Assembly (NCBI GenBank): GCA_027328825.1
Contig: DAHWTK010000007.1
Location: 1-28,297, forward strand
Source: Nitrospirota bacterium
Lineage (GTDB): Bacteria; Nitrospirota; JACRHJ01
Length of the DNA stretch: 28,297 nt
Reading direction: 5' to 3'
The notes under the pieces: generated by a model
Database searches by the model: none
What the model saw: the letters and a program-made list of their open reading frames with translations, nothing else
What the model was told of the DNA's origin: nothing
Shown: in pieces, positions 15,773-23,700 of the stretch
Layout of the letters: each line of letters begins with the position of its first letter
How positions within the stretch are numbered: position 1 is the stretch's first letter
Made by a program: the position numbers and the translations under genes

Positions 15773-15969
15773 TCAGGTGATATTCTTTACCTTGCGCGAC
15801 AGCAGATTTTTCATGTCTTCGGAAGAAATTTGAACGCGCCTGCCGACATTGCCTGATCTATTTCGTTTCTGCTCCCGCGGGCGGAGAAAATTATTTTGTG
15901 GGCTAATACCTTGTATCCGTCCATCCTGTCCATGTAGAGGTCAAGAACTACCACGTCCGGGCGAAACCT
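15773..15969 (-). pseudogene. Decayed response-regulator receiver domain
   Basis: On the minus strand the codons from 15969 to 15811 read RFRPDVVVLDLYMDRMDGYK, then VLA, HKIIFSARGSRNEID and QAMSAGAFKFLPKT, then a stop. This is the core of a REC domain: the phospho-acceptor Asp in VVLDLYM, the MDG turn, the (S/T)A after a hydrophobic strand and the conserved Lys near the end. A one-base shift at about 15813 continues as DMKNLLSRKVKNIT to a stop at 15773, the expected last helix. The first 45 or so residues are missing (stops upstream), and about ten residues between VLA and HKIIF are lost. A dead gene of an unknown two-component system. Confidence 0.75.
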
Positions 15970-16070
15970 CTATGCTTAAGATAAAAATCCCACAAAGAAT
16001 ACTGTTGCGGTTGTTAAATTTTTTTAATCACGGAGCAAGGGTTCGGTATAACAGCGCAGGGTTTTTTATC

Positions 16071-16097
16071 TTGCAAAGCATGACGAAAGATTATAAA
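16071..16097 (+). promoter_or_regulatory. Possible promoter close to the SDR start
   Basis: TTGCAA (16071-16076), 15-bp spacer, TATAAA (16092-16097). The predicted start falls within a few nt of ATG 16106, so the transcript could be nearly leaderless; no SD is visible. The short spacer weakens the call. Confidence 0.35.
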
Positions 16098-16105
16098 ATC
16101 AGCCG

Positions 16106-17083
16106 ATGAAGGCGCTGGTTACGGGAGGGACGGGATTTATTGGAAGTCATCTTGTCGAGGCCCTCCTGAAGAATGGGGTCGAGGTAAGATGTCTTGTCCG
16201 TGACCTTGGCCATCTCAAGTGGCTTGCCGGGCTGGATGTCGAGATAATTCGGGGAGATACAGATATCGAAGCCAGCCTTTCGGCGGCTGTCGCGGGCGTG
16301 GATTATGTATTTCATGCCGCAGGGATTACGAAGGCGGCAAGGGCCTGGGATTATTACAGGGTAAACGCGCAGGGGACGGAGAACCTGCTCCGGGCGGCCC
16401 TCCGGGAGGCGGGACGGATAAGGAAGTTCGTCCTGGTATCAAGCCAGGCGGCGGCAGGTCCTTCAAAAGATGGGGTTCCGAGAAGGGAAGACGACGAACC
16501 CATGCCTGTCTCGGATTACGGCAGGAGCAAACTGCTGGCCGAGAGACATGCCCTTGCTGTAAAAGATGAACTGAACATTGCGATTGTCAGGCCGACGTCC
16601 GTTTACGGGCCGCGCGACCGTGATATATTTACATTTTTTAAAATGGTGCAAAGAGGGTTCCGTACCGCGTTTTTTGAAAAAAGACTTCTGTCAGTCTGCT
16701 TTGTTTCTGATATAGTTGAAGGGACGGTTAACGCCGCGTTTGAGGAAACGAAATCGGGCGACGCATTTTTCCTGGCGCACCCGGACGTCCTGGACTGGGA
16801 TTTTATCGGCGAGGCAATCGCCCGCGCCTTGGGAGTGAGGCCGAGGAGAGTGGTTATACCAGTGCCCTTAATGGGGGCAGTTGCGTTATGCGCGGAGGCA
16901 TTTTCGGTTTTCTCCAGGAAACCGGCGCTCCTTAACAGTCAGAAGATGGCGGAGATAAGGCAGCGTTTCTGGGTAGTCGCTACTAATAAGGCGGAGGAAG
17001 TTTTAAAATTCAAGGCCCGTGTCGATTTCCCGACGGGCGCAAAAATAACAGCCGAGTGGTACAGGCTTCATGGATGGCTCTAA
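16106..17083 (+). CDS. NAD(P)-dependent epimerase/dehydratase-like extended SDR
   Basis: 325 residues with the Rossmann motif GGTGFIG (7-13), Ser112/Ser113 (LVSSQAA) and the catalytic pair Tyr138/Lys142 (YGRSK), followed by the extended-SDR RPTSVYGPRD. No membrane anchor. It resembles dihydroflavonol reductase-like, 3-beta-hydroxysteroid dehydrogenase-like and CerR-like enzymes, so a keto-lipid or sugar substrate is possible. It overlaps or abuts the next gene, a serine-palmitoyltransferase-like enzyme, suggesting that it reduces that enzyme's keto product; this rests on context only. A sugar-nucleotide epimerase is the main alternative. Confidence 0.88.
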   Translation: MKALVTGGTGFIGSHLVEALLKNGVEVRCLVRDLGHLKWLAGLDVEIIRGDTDIEASLSAAVAGVDYVFHAAGITKAARAWDYYRVNAQGTENLLRAALREAGRIRKFVLVSSQAAAGPSKDGVPRREDDEPMPVSDYGRSKLLAERHALAVKDELNIAIVRPTSVYGPRDRDIFTFFKMVQRGFRTAFFEKRLLSVCFVSDIVEGTVNAAFEETKSGDAFFLAHPDVLDWDFIGEAIARALGVRPRRVVIPVPLMGAVALCAEAFSVFSRKPALLNSQKMAEIRQRFWVVATNKAEEVLKFKARVDFPTGAKITAEWYRLHGWL

Positions 17084-17094
17084 CGGAGGACGGC

Positions 17095-18288
17095 TTGGAC
17101 ATTTTCGGGAAGTGCACAAGGTTTACAAAGGCGGATGATTTAAAGGCGATAGGCGCCTATCTTTATTTCCGCAGGATAGATTCGCCGCAGGACCCTATAG
17201 TGACCATGGACGGCCAGGAGCTGATCATGCTCGGCTCCAATAATTACCTCGGCCTGACAAACGACCCAAAGGTAAAGGAAGCGGCGATTGCCGCCGTAAA
17301 GAAATACGGCACGGGCTGCGCAGGGTCGAGGTTCTTAAACGGTACGCTCGACATCCACGAGGAGCTCGAAGAACGCCTGGCAAAGTTCATGCGAAAGCCT
17401 GCCGCGATTACTTTTTCGACGGGTTTCCAGACAAACCTCGGCACCATCTCCGCCATTGTCGGCAAGGACGATACCGTGTTAATCGACAAGCTCGACCATG
17501 CGAGCATAATCGACGGCTGCCGCCTCTCGTTCGGCGACGCCAGAAAATACAAGCACAACGACATGGAAGACCTGGACCGCGTCCTGACGAATTGCGGCAA
17601 CTCCGGCAAGATGGTCATAGTCGATGGCGTATTTTCCATGGAGGGCGACATAGCAGACCTGCCGAGGATTGTGGATGTTGCCAGGATACACGGCGCGCGT
17701 GTTATGGTGGACGACGCGCACGGCATCGGCGTCCTCGGGAATAACGGCAGGGGCACGGCGGAGCATTTCGGCCTGGAAGACAAGGTAGACATCATAATGG
17801 GGACTTACAGCAAGTCTCTGGCCTCCATAGGCGGGTTCGTCGTCGCCGAACGGGATGTCATAAACTACATAAAACACCATGCCCGCGCCCTGATATTTTC
17901 CGCAAGCCCGCCTCCGTCATCCGTGGCATCCGTAATCGCCGCGCTGGATATTATCGAGAGCGAGCCGGAGAGGCGGAAGGCGCTGTGGGACAATACCCAT
18001 AAAATGCAGAAGGGCTTCAAGGAGATGGGGTACGACATAGGCGTCAGCGAGACTCCTGTCGTGCCGGTAGTCGTTGGCGAGGACATGACGGCGTTCATTA
18101 TGACAAGGCGGCTACAGGAAGAGGGGCTTTTCGTAAACCCTGTTGTCAGCCCCGCGACGCCTCCGGGGAGGGCGCTTATCAGGACGAGCTACATGGCCAC
18201 CCATACCTTCGAGCAGTTAGACCGCGTGCTGGAAGTTTTCGAGAAGGTGGGCAGGGAACTCGGCATACTCCAGCCGAAGCACGTGTAA
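17095..18288 (+). CDS. PLP-dependent alpha-oxoamine synthase, serine-palmitoyltransferase-like
   Basis: Start chosen at TTG 17095, preceded by SD GGAGGA (17085-17090) and giving the usual family beginning MDIFGKC; ATG 17074, overlapping the SDR stop, is the alternative. 397 residues from TTG. The family condenses an amino acid with an acyl-CoA or acyl-ACP and releases CO2. Seen: GSNNYLGL, GTGCAGSRFLNGT, the cofactor-stacking His in LDHASIIDGC (His135), Asp207/His209 in VDDAHGIGVLG and the PLP Lys240 in GTYSKSLASIGG. GSRFLNGT and PPATPPGRALIRTS-type ends resemble bacterial SPT and KBL more than BioF. With an SDR and a lipid kinase beside it and no bio genes, SPT-like is favoured. Confidence 0.88.
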   Translation: MDIFGKCTRFTKADDLKAIGAYLYFRRIDSPQDPIVTMDGQELIMLGSNNYLGLTNDPKVKEAAIAAVKKYGTGCAGSRFLNGTLDIHEELEERLAKFMRKPAAITFSTGFQTNLGTISAIVGKDDTVLIDKLDHASIIDGCRLSFGDARKYKHNDMEDLDRVLTNCGNSGKMVIVDGVFSMEGDIADLPRIVDVARIHGARVMVDDAHGIGVLGNNGRGTAEHFGLEDKVDIIMGTYSKSLASIGGFVVAERDVINYIKHHARALIFSASPPPSSVASVIAALDIIESEPERRKALWDNTHKMQKGFKEMGYDIGVSETPVVPVVVGEDMTAFIMTRRLQEEGLFVNPVVSPATPPGRALIRTSYMATHTFEQLDRVLEVFEKVGRELGILQPKHV

Positions 18289-18300
18289 AATTCATCGGAT

Positions 18301-18373
18301 GTCATTCTAAAGCCTATTCCGGGCCGAAGAATCCGCATTAAAAAAGCAGATTCTTCGCTTTGCTCAGAATGAC
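18301..18373. repeat. Palindromic dispersed repeat (GTCATTCTGAG family), copy 2
   Basis: GTCATTCT (18301-18308)/AGAATGAC (18366-18373) and inner CGAAGAATC (18325-18333)/GATTCTTCG (18349-18357). Its reverse complement aligns with 14001-14076, so the copies are in opposite orientation. It fills the gap between the SPT-like gene and the lipid kinase gene. Confidence 0.88.
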
Positions 18374-18399
18374 AGCTTAATAATTCGAGCCGGACGCAT

Positions 18400-18984
18400 T
18401 TGAAACATCCCGGACGCAAGATATATCACCTCGCGGGCGGCCTTGTCGTAAGCGCCGCGTATATCTCACTCGGGCGAGAGCGCGGACTGCCTGCGCTTGC
18501 CGGGCTTACTGCCATTGCCACGGCAACGGACATCTCCCGCCTTGTATTCCCGAAATTCAACGACTTCATGTTCCGCCATTTCAGGGCGTTCATCCGGGAT
18601 TCGGAGAAACACGCCATCACCGGCACGCCCTGGTATCTCATGGGGATGCTTGGCTCGTTTTTCCTGTTCAGCCTGTCGATCGCAGTCTGCTCAATTGTTT
18701 TCCTTGCCTGCGGAGACGTAAGCGCGACGATAGTCGGCGAGAGATGGGGGACGATAAAAATATCGGGTGTTAAAAGTCTACAGGGGACGATAGCGTTCTT
18801 CATTGCCGCCGTTGTATGCGGCTATGCGGCGGGGAGTTACTGGCAGGGGTTTCCGTTGCCAGTCGTTGCCGCAGGGGCGCTGACGGCGGCTGTAGTGGAA
18901 ATTCTTCCGCTTAAAATCAACGACAATCTTTCCATACCAATAATCTCAGGCGCGGTTATGCAGGCGCTTATACATAGCTTTTGA
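18400..18984 (+). CDS. Membrane CTP-dependent lipid kinase-like protein (dolichol/diacylglycerol kinase superfamily)
   Basis: 194 residues from a TTG start without a clear SD. Hydrophobic segments span about 11-24, 34-48, 80-104, 131-145 and 150-170. The N-terminal RKIYHLAGG and the motif CGDVSATIVGERWG (104-117), then KSLQGT (125-130), are the signature of the SEC59/DGK1/VTE5-type CTP-dependent kinases; NDNLSIPIISG near the end also fits. These enzymes phosphorylate a lipid alcohol (dolichol, diacylglycerol, phytol) at the membrane. Beside an SPT-like gene, a sphingoid or ceramide substrate is conceivable. It may share transcription with the SPT-like gene across the intervening repeat. Confidence 0.85.
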   Translation: MKHPGRKIYHLAGGLVVSAAYISLGRERGLPALAGLTAIATATDISRLVFPKFNDFMFRHFRAFIRDSEKHAITGTPWYLMGMLGSFFLFSLSIAVCSIVFLACGDVSATIVGERWGTIKISGVKSLQGTIAFFIAAVVCGYAAGSYWQGFPLPVVAAGALTAAVVEILPLKINDNLSIPIISGAVMQALIHSF

Positions 18985-18986
18985 CC

Positions 18987-19079
18987 GTCATTCCCGCCCA
19001 TTCGGCTTCGCTCAGGGCAAGCTCCAGCGGGAACCCATCGACTTCAAACCTGAGATTGCTTTGCTTCGCTCGCAATGAC
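18987..19079. repeat. Composite dispersed repeat reaching into the PAP2 gene
   Basis: A GTCATTCCCGC...GCGGGAA unit (18991-18997 with 19027-19033) is followed by GAGATTGCTTTGCTTCGCTCGCAATGAC-type sequence (about 19052-19079, written here as a family name for its known core GCTTCGCTCGCAATGAC). The second part encodes the last residues VIASEAKQSQ of the minus-strand PAP2 protein. Confidence 0.8.
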
Positions 19080-19940
19080 AGCCAATTTTCCATACAGCCA
19101 GTCCGCCGCCCGGACGCACACCGGCGCAAGCAGCGCCCCGGCGATTACATCCACGACATAGTGATACCGCAGATACATCGTCGCAAGGACAAGGCCTGAC
19201 GCAAGCGGCAGGGCCAGCCAGAAGAACAATCTCTTATACCGCCAGGCATACATCAGCACTATCAGGACAATCTCCGTATGGCCGGATGGAAACGCGTCCC
19301 TGTTTGTCCCCTCGAGGAAGTTCAACGTGGAATTTATTGCCCTTGCCAGGCCGTCCCGCATCAGGGAGTGCGTGAACTGTCCTTCAAGGTAATATCTTGG
19401 CCCAAGCGCCGGGACGATTATGTAACCTATATATGAGACAAAAAAACCTAAAGTAATGCCAAAAAGCGCGATGTCAAATTTTTCGACCTCTTTCCCGAAG
19501 AGCAGAATGAGGCAAAAAATTATCGGTATGAAATAATACGAGGTATAACAGACCTGCAAGATAACTGTGAGCGCGGGGCTTATCATCCATTCAAGCCATG
19601 CGTCGGGAACCGGGCCGACGATATAAGAATCGAGCCTGGCGAGCAGGGCGTCCTTGTCCGGAGGATTGATGTATGCGGTCAGATGCCCCATGCTGTCGAA
19701 CGTGAAGAGGATAACGAACAGTGGCATCAGGATGTAGATGAATTTTATCAGCGCGCTGTGAGGTCTCTTCCGGCTCGTCCAGTCTGTGAAGAATACGGCG
19801 ACCCCTGCCGCGCCGTAACGCAAGGCCAGGATTCCCGCGCCGGGTATCCTGCTGTAGTTCAGGATTGTAAGGGCAAAAAGAAAAAGCAGGAAGAGCACAG
19901 AAAGCTGTGTTACAGGCCTGGCCTTCCGAAAGAGAAGCAT
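19044..19940 (-). CDS. PAP2-superfamily membrane protein, Aur1/inositolphosphorylceramide-synthase-like
   Basis: 298 residues with about eight hydrophobic segments. Catalytic motifs: GPRYY (180-184), FPSGHT (217-222, with His221) and YLRYHYVVDVIAG (256-268, with His260 and Asp264). This spacing fits the PAP2_3/Aur1-like branch, which transfers or removes phospho head groups on lipids in the membrane. It starts 3 nt after the stop of the AAA ATPase gene, so it is the third gene of the TPR-ATPase operon. It converges with the SPT-like/lipid kinase genes. The last ten or so residues (VIASEAKQSQV) come from an invading repeat, so the original C-terminus was probably replaced. Substrate unknown. 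Confidence 0.87.
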   Translation of the reverse strand: MLLFRKARPVTQLSVLFLLFLFALTILNYSRIPGAGILALRYGAAGVAVFFTDWTSRKRPHSALIKFIYILMPLFVILFTFDSMGHLTAYINPPDKDALLARLDSYIVGPVPDAWLEWMISPALTVILQVCYTSYYFIPIIFCLILLFGKEVEKFDIALFGITLGFFVSYIGYIIVPALGPRYYLEGQFTHSLMRDGLARAINSTLNFLEGTNRDAFPSGHTEIVLIVLMYAWRYKRLFFWLALPLASGLVLATMYLRYHYVVDVIAGALLAPVCVRAADWLYGKLAVIASEAKQSQV

Positions 19941-19943
19941 ATT

Positions 19944-20771
19944 TTAGACGCCGGCTGAGACGGTCAGGCCGAAGTCAGCCGCTACTTCCTCAACGATGCT
20001 GCGGTCGATTCCGGGTCTCTTTGTAAGGAACCCTTCGAGAAGCGTATTGTCGCATATTGTATTTATCAGGCGAGGGATACCTCTTGAAAACATGTGCACG
20101 GCCTCGACCGATGCGGGAGAGAAGATTTCTTTTTCACATCCGGCGATGTGCATCCTGTGCCGGATATATTGCGCGGTCATTTCGTGCGTAAAAGATTTAA
20201 GACGGTATTTAACGGCGACCCTCTGCTTCAGAGGTTCGTCCAGGGACAGCACGTCGTCGAGTTCCGGCATTCCGAAGAATACAAATGAAACGAGCTTCCC
20301 GCCGGGCACTTCGAGATTCAGAAGCCCCCTGAACTCTTCCATTATCTCCTGCGAGTTCAGCATCTGCGCCTCGTCTATCAGCACCACGGCCTTTTTGCCG
20401 GCCTCGTTGATTTCTATCAGGCGGTTGTATATCGCTCCAAGGAGGTTTACCTTGTCTTCAGGCACGTCCTCGACGCCAAGCTGCATGGCGATCTTTTTCA
20501 GGAGCCATTCGGTAGTGATGGATGAATGGATTATCACGAGCAGAGCGGACTCATGCTCTCCGTCGTCGAGTTCGTCGAGCATCCTCCGGGCGAGGGTCGT
20601 CTTGCCGGTGCCGATTCCGCCGACAAGCACGGCAAGGCCCTTCATCGTGCTGACAGCGTATTTCAGCCTGAGGAGCGCCTCGGCATGTTGTTCGCTGTTA
20701 TAATAAAACCTGTTGTCAATGGAGTTGGTAAAAGGCTGCTCTTTCAGGTCGTAATACTCCAGGTAGTCCAT
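19944..20771 (-). CDS. AAA ATPase, ExeA/GspA-like
   Basis: 275 residues. It begins with the typical MDYLEYYDLKEQPFTNS. Walker A is GGIGTGKTT (51-59), Walker B is VVLIDEAQ (129-136), and a sensor-like strand is FVFFGMPELDDVL. The C-terminal lid domain is present (GIPRLINTICDNTLL). ATPases of this group energise envelope assembly (type II secretion GspA, exosortase-linked polysaccharide systems). Unlike GspA/ExeA, no membrane segment or peptidoglycan-binding domain follows the ATPase, so it is probably cytosolic. SD GGAGAT precedes the ATG. It lies 15 nt after the large TPR gene and 3 nt before the PAP2 gene. Confidence 0.9.
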   Translation of the reverse strand: MDYLEYYDLKEQPFTNSIDNRFYYNSEQHAEALLRLKYAVSTMKGLAVLVGGIGTGKTTLARRMLDELDDGEHESALLVIIHSSITTEWLLKKIAMQLGVEDVPEDKVNLLGAIYNRLIEINEAGKKAVVLIDEAQMLNSQEIMEEFRGLLNLEVPGGKLVSFVFFGMPELDDVLSLDEPLKQRVAVKYRLKSFTHEMTAQYIRHRMHIAGCEKEIFSPASVEAVHMFSRGIPRLINTICDNTLLEGFLTKRPGIDRSIVEEVAADFGLTVSAGV

Positions 20772-20786
20772 CGGGATCTCCGTTGG

Positions 20787-23700
20787 TTACAGATAAGATA
20801 CCTTGCTTTTTTTAGGCGCCTTATCCTCTGTTTTCTTCTTCCCTGCGGGCTGCGTGGCGGCTCCGGATTCCATAAGCGCCCTGTTCAACCTCTGAAGCCG
20901 CTCTTTTATATCCCTGAACCCGCCGTTCTCAGAGGAAATTTCGCGGGAAATGGATTGTGCTGTGGATATATCCCCTTTGAGCTCATAGGCGGTGGCAAGG
21001 TCGTATTTCAGTCCGAGATATTCATCTCTTTCATGGCCGGCGACATTAAGCCCGTCCTTGAAAAATTTTATCGCGGAATCATACTCTCCCCGCTCTACGT
21101 GGCATAATCCTATCATGCTCGCACAGTCAAGAGTTCTGGCCGGGTCGTGCGATGCCAGTTCAAATTCTCCCAGGGCCTCGTCGGTCATACCCATTTCCTT
21201 GTAGGCTATGCCGAGATTGTAATGGGTCTCGTAATCCTCGTTGTTAAGCTGCTCTTCAACGCCTTTCTTGAACTCCTGAAAGACATCGACCAACAGCTTG
21301 TCCTCAAATACCCCGTCTGGTTTCTCCGGCGTGGACTTAGCATCCGTTTCCTCGTCGAGCTCCTCCCGCAGTTCGGCGCCCAGGTCGAAGAAATCTTCAT
21401 CCTCTGTTTTGTCCTGTACTTTAAAGACTGGAGTTACCTTTGAGAAATCTTCCGGATCCGGTATTTTTGCAGACGGTTGACCGGCTGCCGCATCGGGATT
21501 CATATCGGGAGCGGAAGCCGCATCGGGAACAGCCGTATCGGGAGAAGGTTCGTTCCAGTCCTGGAACGCCTCCGCAAGCTCGCTGTCGAGAGAGCCGAAA
21601 GCCGCATCTTCCTCGCTGACGACAGCCGGGATTTCCTCGCCGTTCTCCACGTAAAGTTCCGGCTCGGAATATTCCGGCTTATCTGGAAGAAGCTCTGTTT
21701 CCGGCTCAGTCTCCTGCTCAGGTTCATTGCCAACCTGCTCCGGTTCGGCTTTAGTTTCAGGTATGGCTATATATTCCTCGGTGTCCTGTGCCGGTTCCAC
21801 TGGGGGCAGGGCCTTGATGAGGGTTTCGAGTTTTTCGCGGATTTCGCTGTCGCTTGGATTTATAGAAATCAGTCTCTCGTAAATGCCTATAGCTTCCTGC
21901 GTCAGCCCCTGCTGGGCGTAGAAATCTGCCTCTGCGCGCTCTTCCAGATAATGCACGGAACCAGGTTCCATCGAGTGCGCGTCGAATTCGTCGAAATCTA
22001 TGCTGACCGGGTGTTCATCAATTCCCGTAAACGAGACTTTTTCCGCCGGGTATTCTTCATCTTCTGTAATCGGGGTCTCTATGATGTCGCTGTTATCCGG
22101 CGGAAGGGCAATTTCCGGAAGTTCGGTTATTTCTGGAATGCTGTCCAGTTCCTGCACTCCCGCGGACATAGCGGATATATCGGTAACTGGCTCGGAGAGG
22201 AGGGGATTGCCCGGGTCGAGTCTTCGCGCCTTTTCGAGCACCTCGTCCGCCAGCTTATTCATTCCCATTGAGTTATAAATCCCGGCAAGCTCTATTGAGG
22301 CGTCGATAAAACTGTCTACGTCACCCTGAGACTTGTAAAGCTCCAGGTATCGCTTCTTTAGCTCAGGGTCCTGCAGGCGGATTTCGGAAAGGGCGTTCAG
22401 GGCATCCGTAACCTTTTCCGTCATGCCGTAACGGAGGAGCATGTCTACTTCAGAAAGCCGTTCCTCGAAGCTTTTTCCGGGCAAAACCGGGACCTCTCCA
22501 ATATCCGGGATGCCGTCCCCGGGGTCGCTTTGAATACCAGCCTCATCCGCAGTCGAGATTTCGTCGAGCCCCTTGTCCACAGCGAATATATCTATGCCGT
22601 CAAGCTCGTTTTCTTCGGGGAAATTTTTCGCCCCAAGTTCCTGCGGAAACTCAGCCAGTTCCTCGTCCGGCTCCGCCTGTGGGATATCTCCAAACTCTTC
22701 GGGCAGATCAGGCAGAGGGACTTCGGGCGATATTTCCTCCTCTTCAATCGGGGCAGGTATGGTTTCATGCACGGCTTTTGATGGCTGCCTGCTATCGAAA
22801 TCCGATGCGATTTTCTCCGACTCAAAGGAATTATCGACAGCGCTCTCTTCTTCTGCCGCCGTTTCTTCTTCCGCTTCTTCTACAGAAACCGGATTTTCTT
22901 CCAGAATTTCCTCATCCGGCGGAGTTGTTTCAACGGGGGCAGAAACCAAAGGTATTTCTTCATCCGGTGGTTTATTATCAGGAACATCCTCGGCGAGCGG
23001 GGCAGGTGCGGCAGGTGCGGGATTATCTGAAGGATGAGCTTTAGCCTCGCGCCTCATAGCCTCGGCCTCTTCCTGCCTGTCCTGCTTTTCCAGGACGTCG
23101 GCCAGAAGATTCATGGCCTCCGCGCTGTCCTTTTTATGACTCAGGAACTCCCGGAGAAATTTTTCGGCCTGGGCAAACTCACTTTTCGAGATATGCAAAT
23201 CAGAGAGCGCCCTGTATTCGTTCCAGGCGGACGCAAAATCGCCGGTCTTTATTTCGATTGCTATAAGCTGGAGCCGATAGTTTGTGTTACCGGGATCTTT
23301 TTCCTGAAGATTTCTGTATATCGCGGCTGATTCTTCATACCTCCCGGAACGAAGATATGCCTCTGCGAGCGGCGTCAATACCCGGACGTCGTTCGGGTCA
23401 ATTTTGTTTGCCGCTTCGAGTTTCGACGTCGCTTCGCGGAGCCTGTTGTCCTTCATGTCGAGCAATGCGGAAACACGGATAAACTCGAATCTTTCCGATG
23501 CCTTTTTCTCGACCTTTGCCAGAAAATCCCTCGCTCCGGCGCTGTCGTCCTGTTCCAGCTTCTTTTCCGCAAGCTCGATGCTCTTGTTTATCCATTCCTT
23601 TTCAAAGCCTTCACTTAGATATAGCTCCGTCAGCTTCTGGGCGAGAGAGAAGTTGTCGGGGTTGAGGTCGCAAAGCGTCTTGTAAATATCTATCGCCTTG

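Noticed and set aside
15591..16109. Short plus-strand frames of 80 and 86 residues after tRNA-Lys
   Set aside because: The first begins inside the tRNA and runs over terminator hairpins; the second is antisense to the receiver-domain remnant.
21477..22271. 264-residue plus-strand open frame opposite the TPR gene
   Set aside because: It is antisense to the acidic Glu/Pro-rich linkers, which generate long stop-free Phe/Leu/Gly-rich frames; no start signal or domain.
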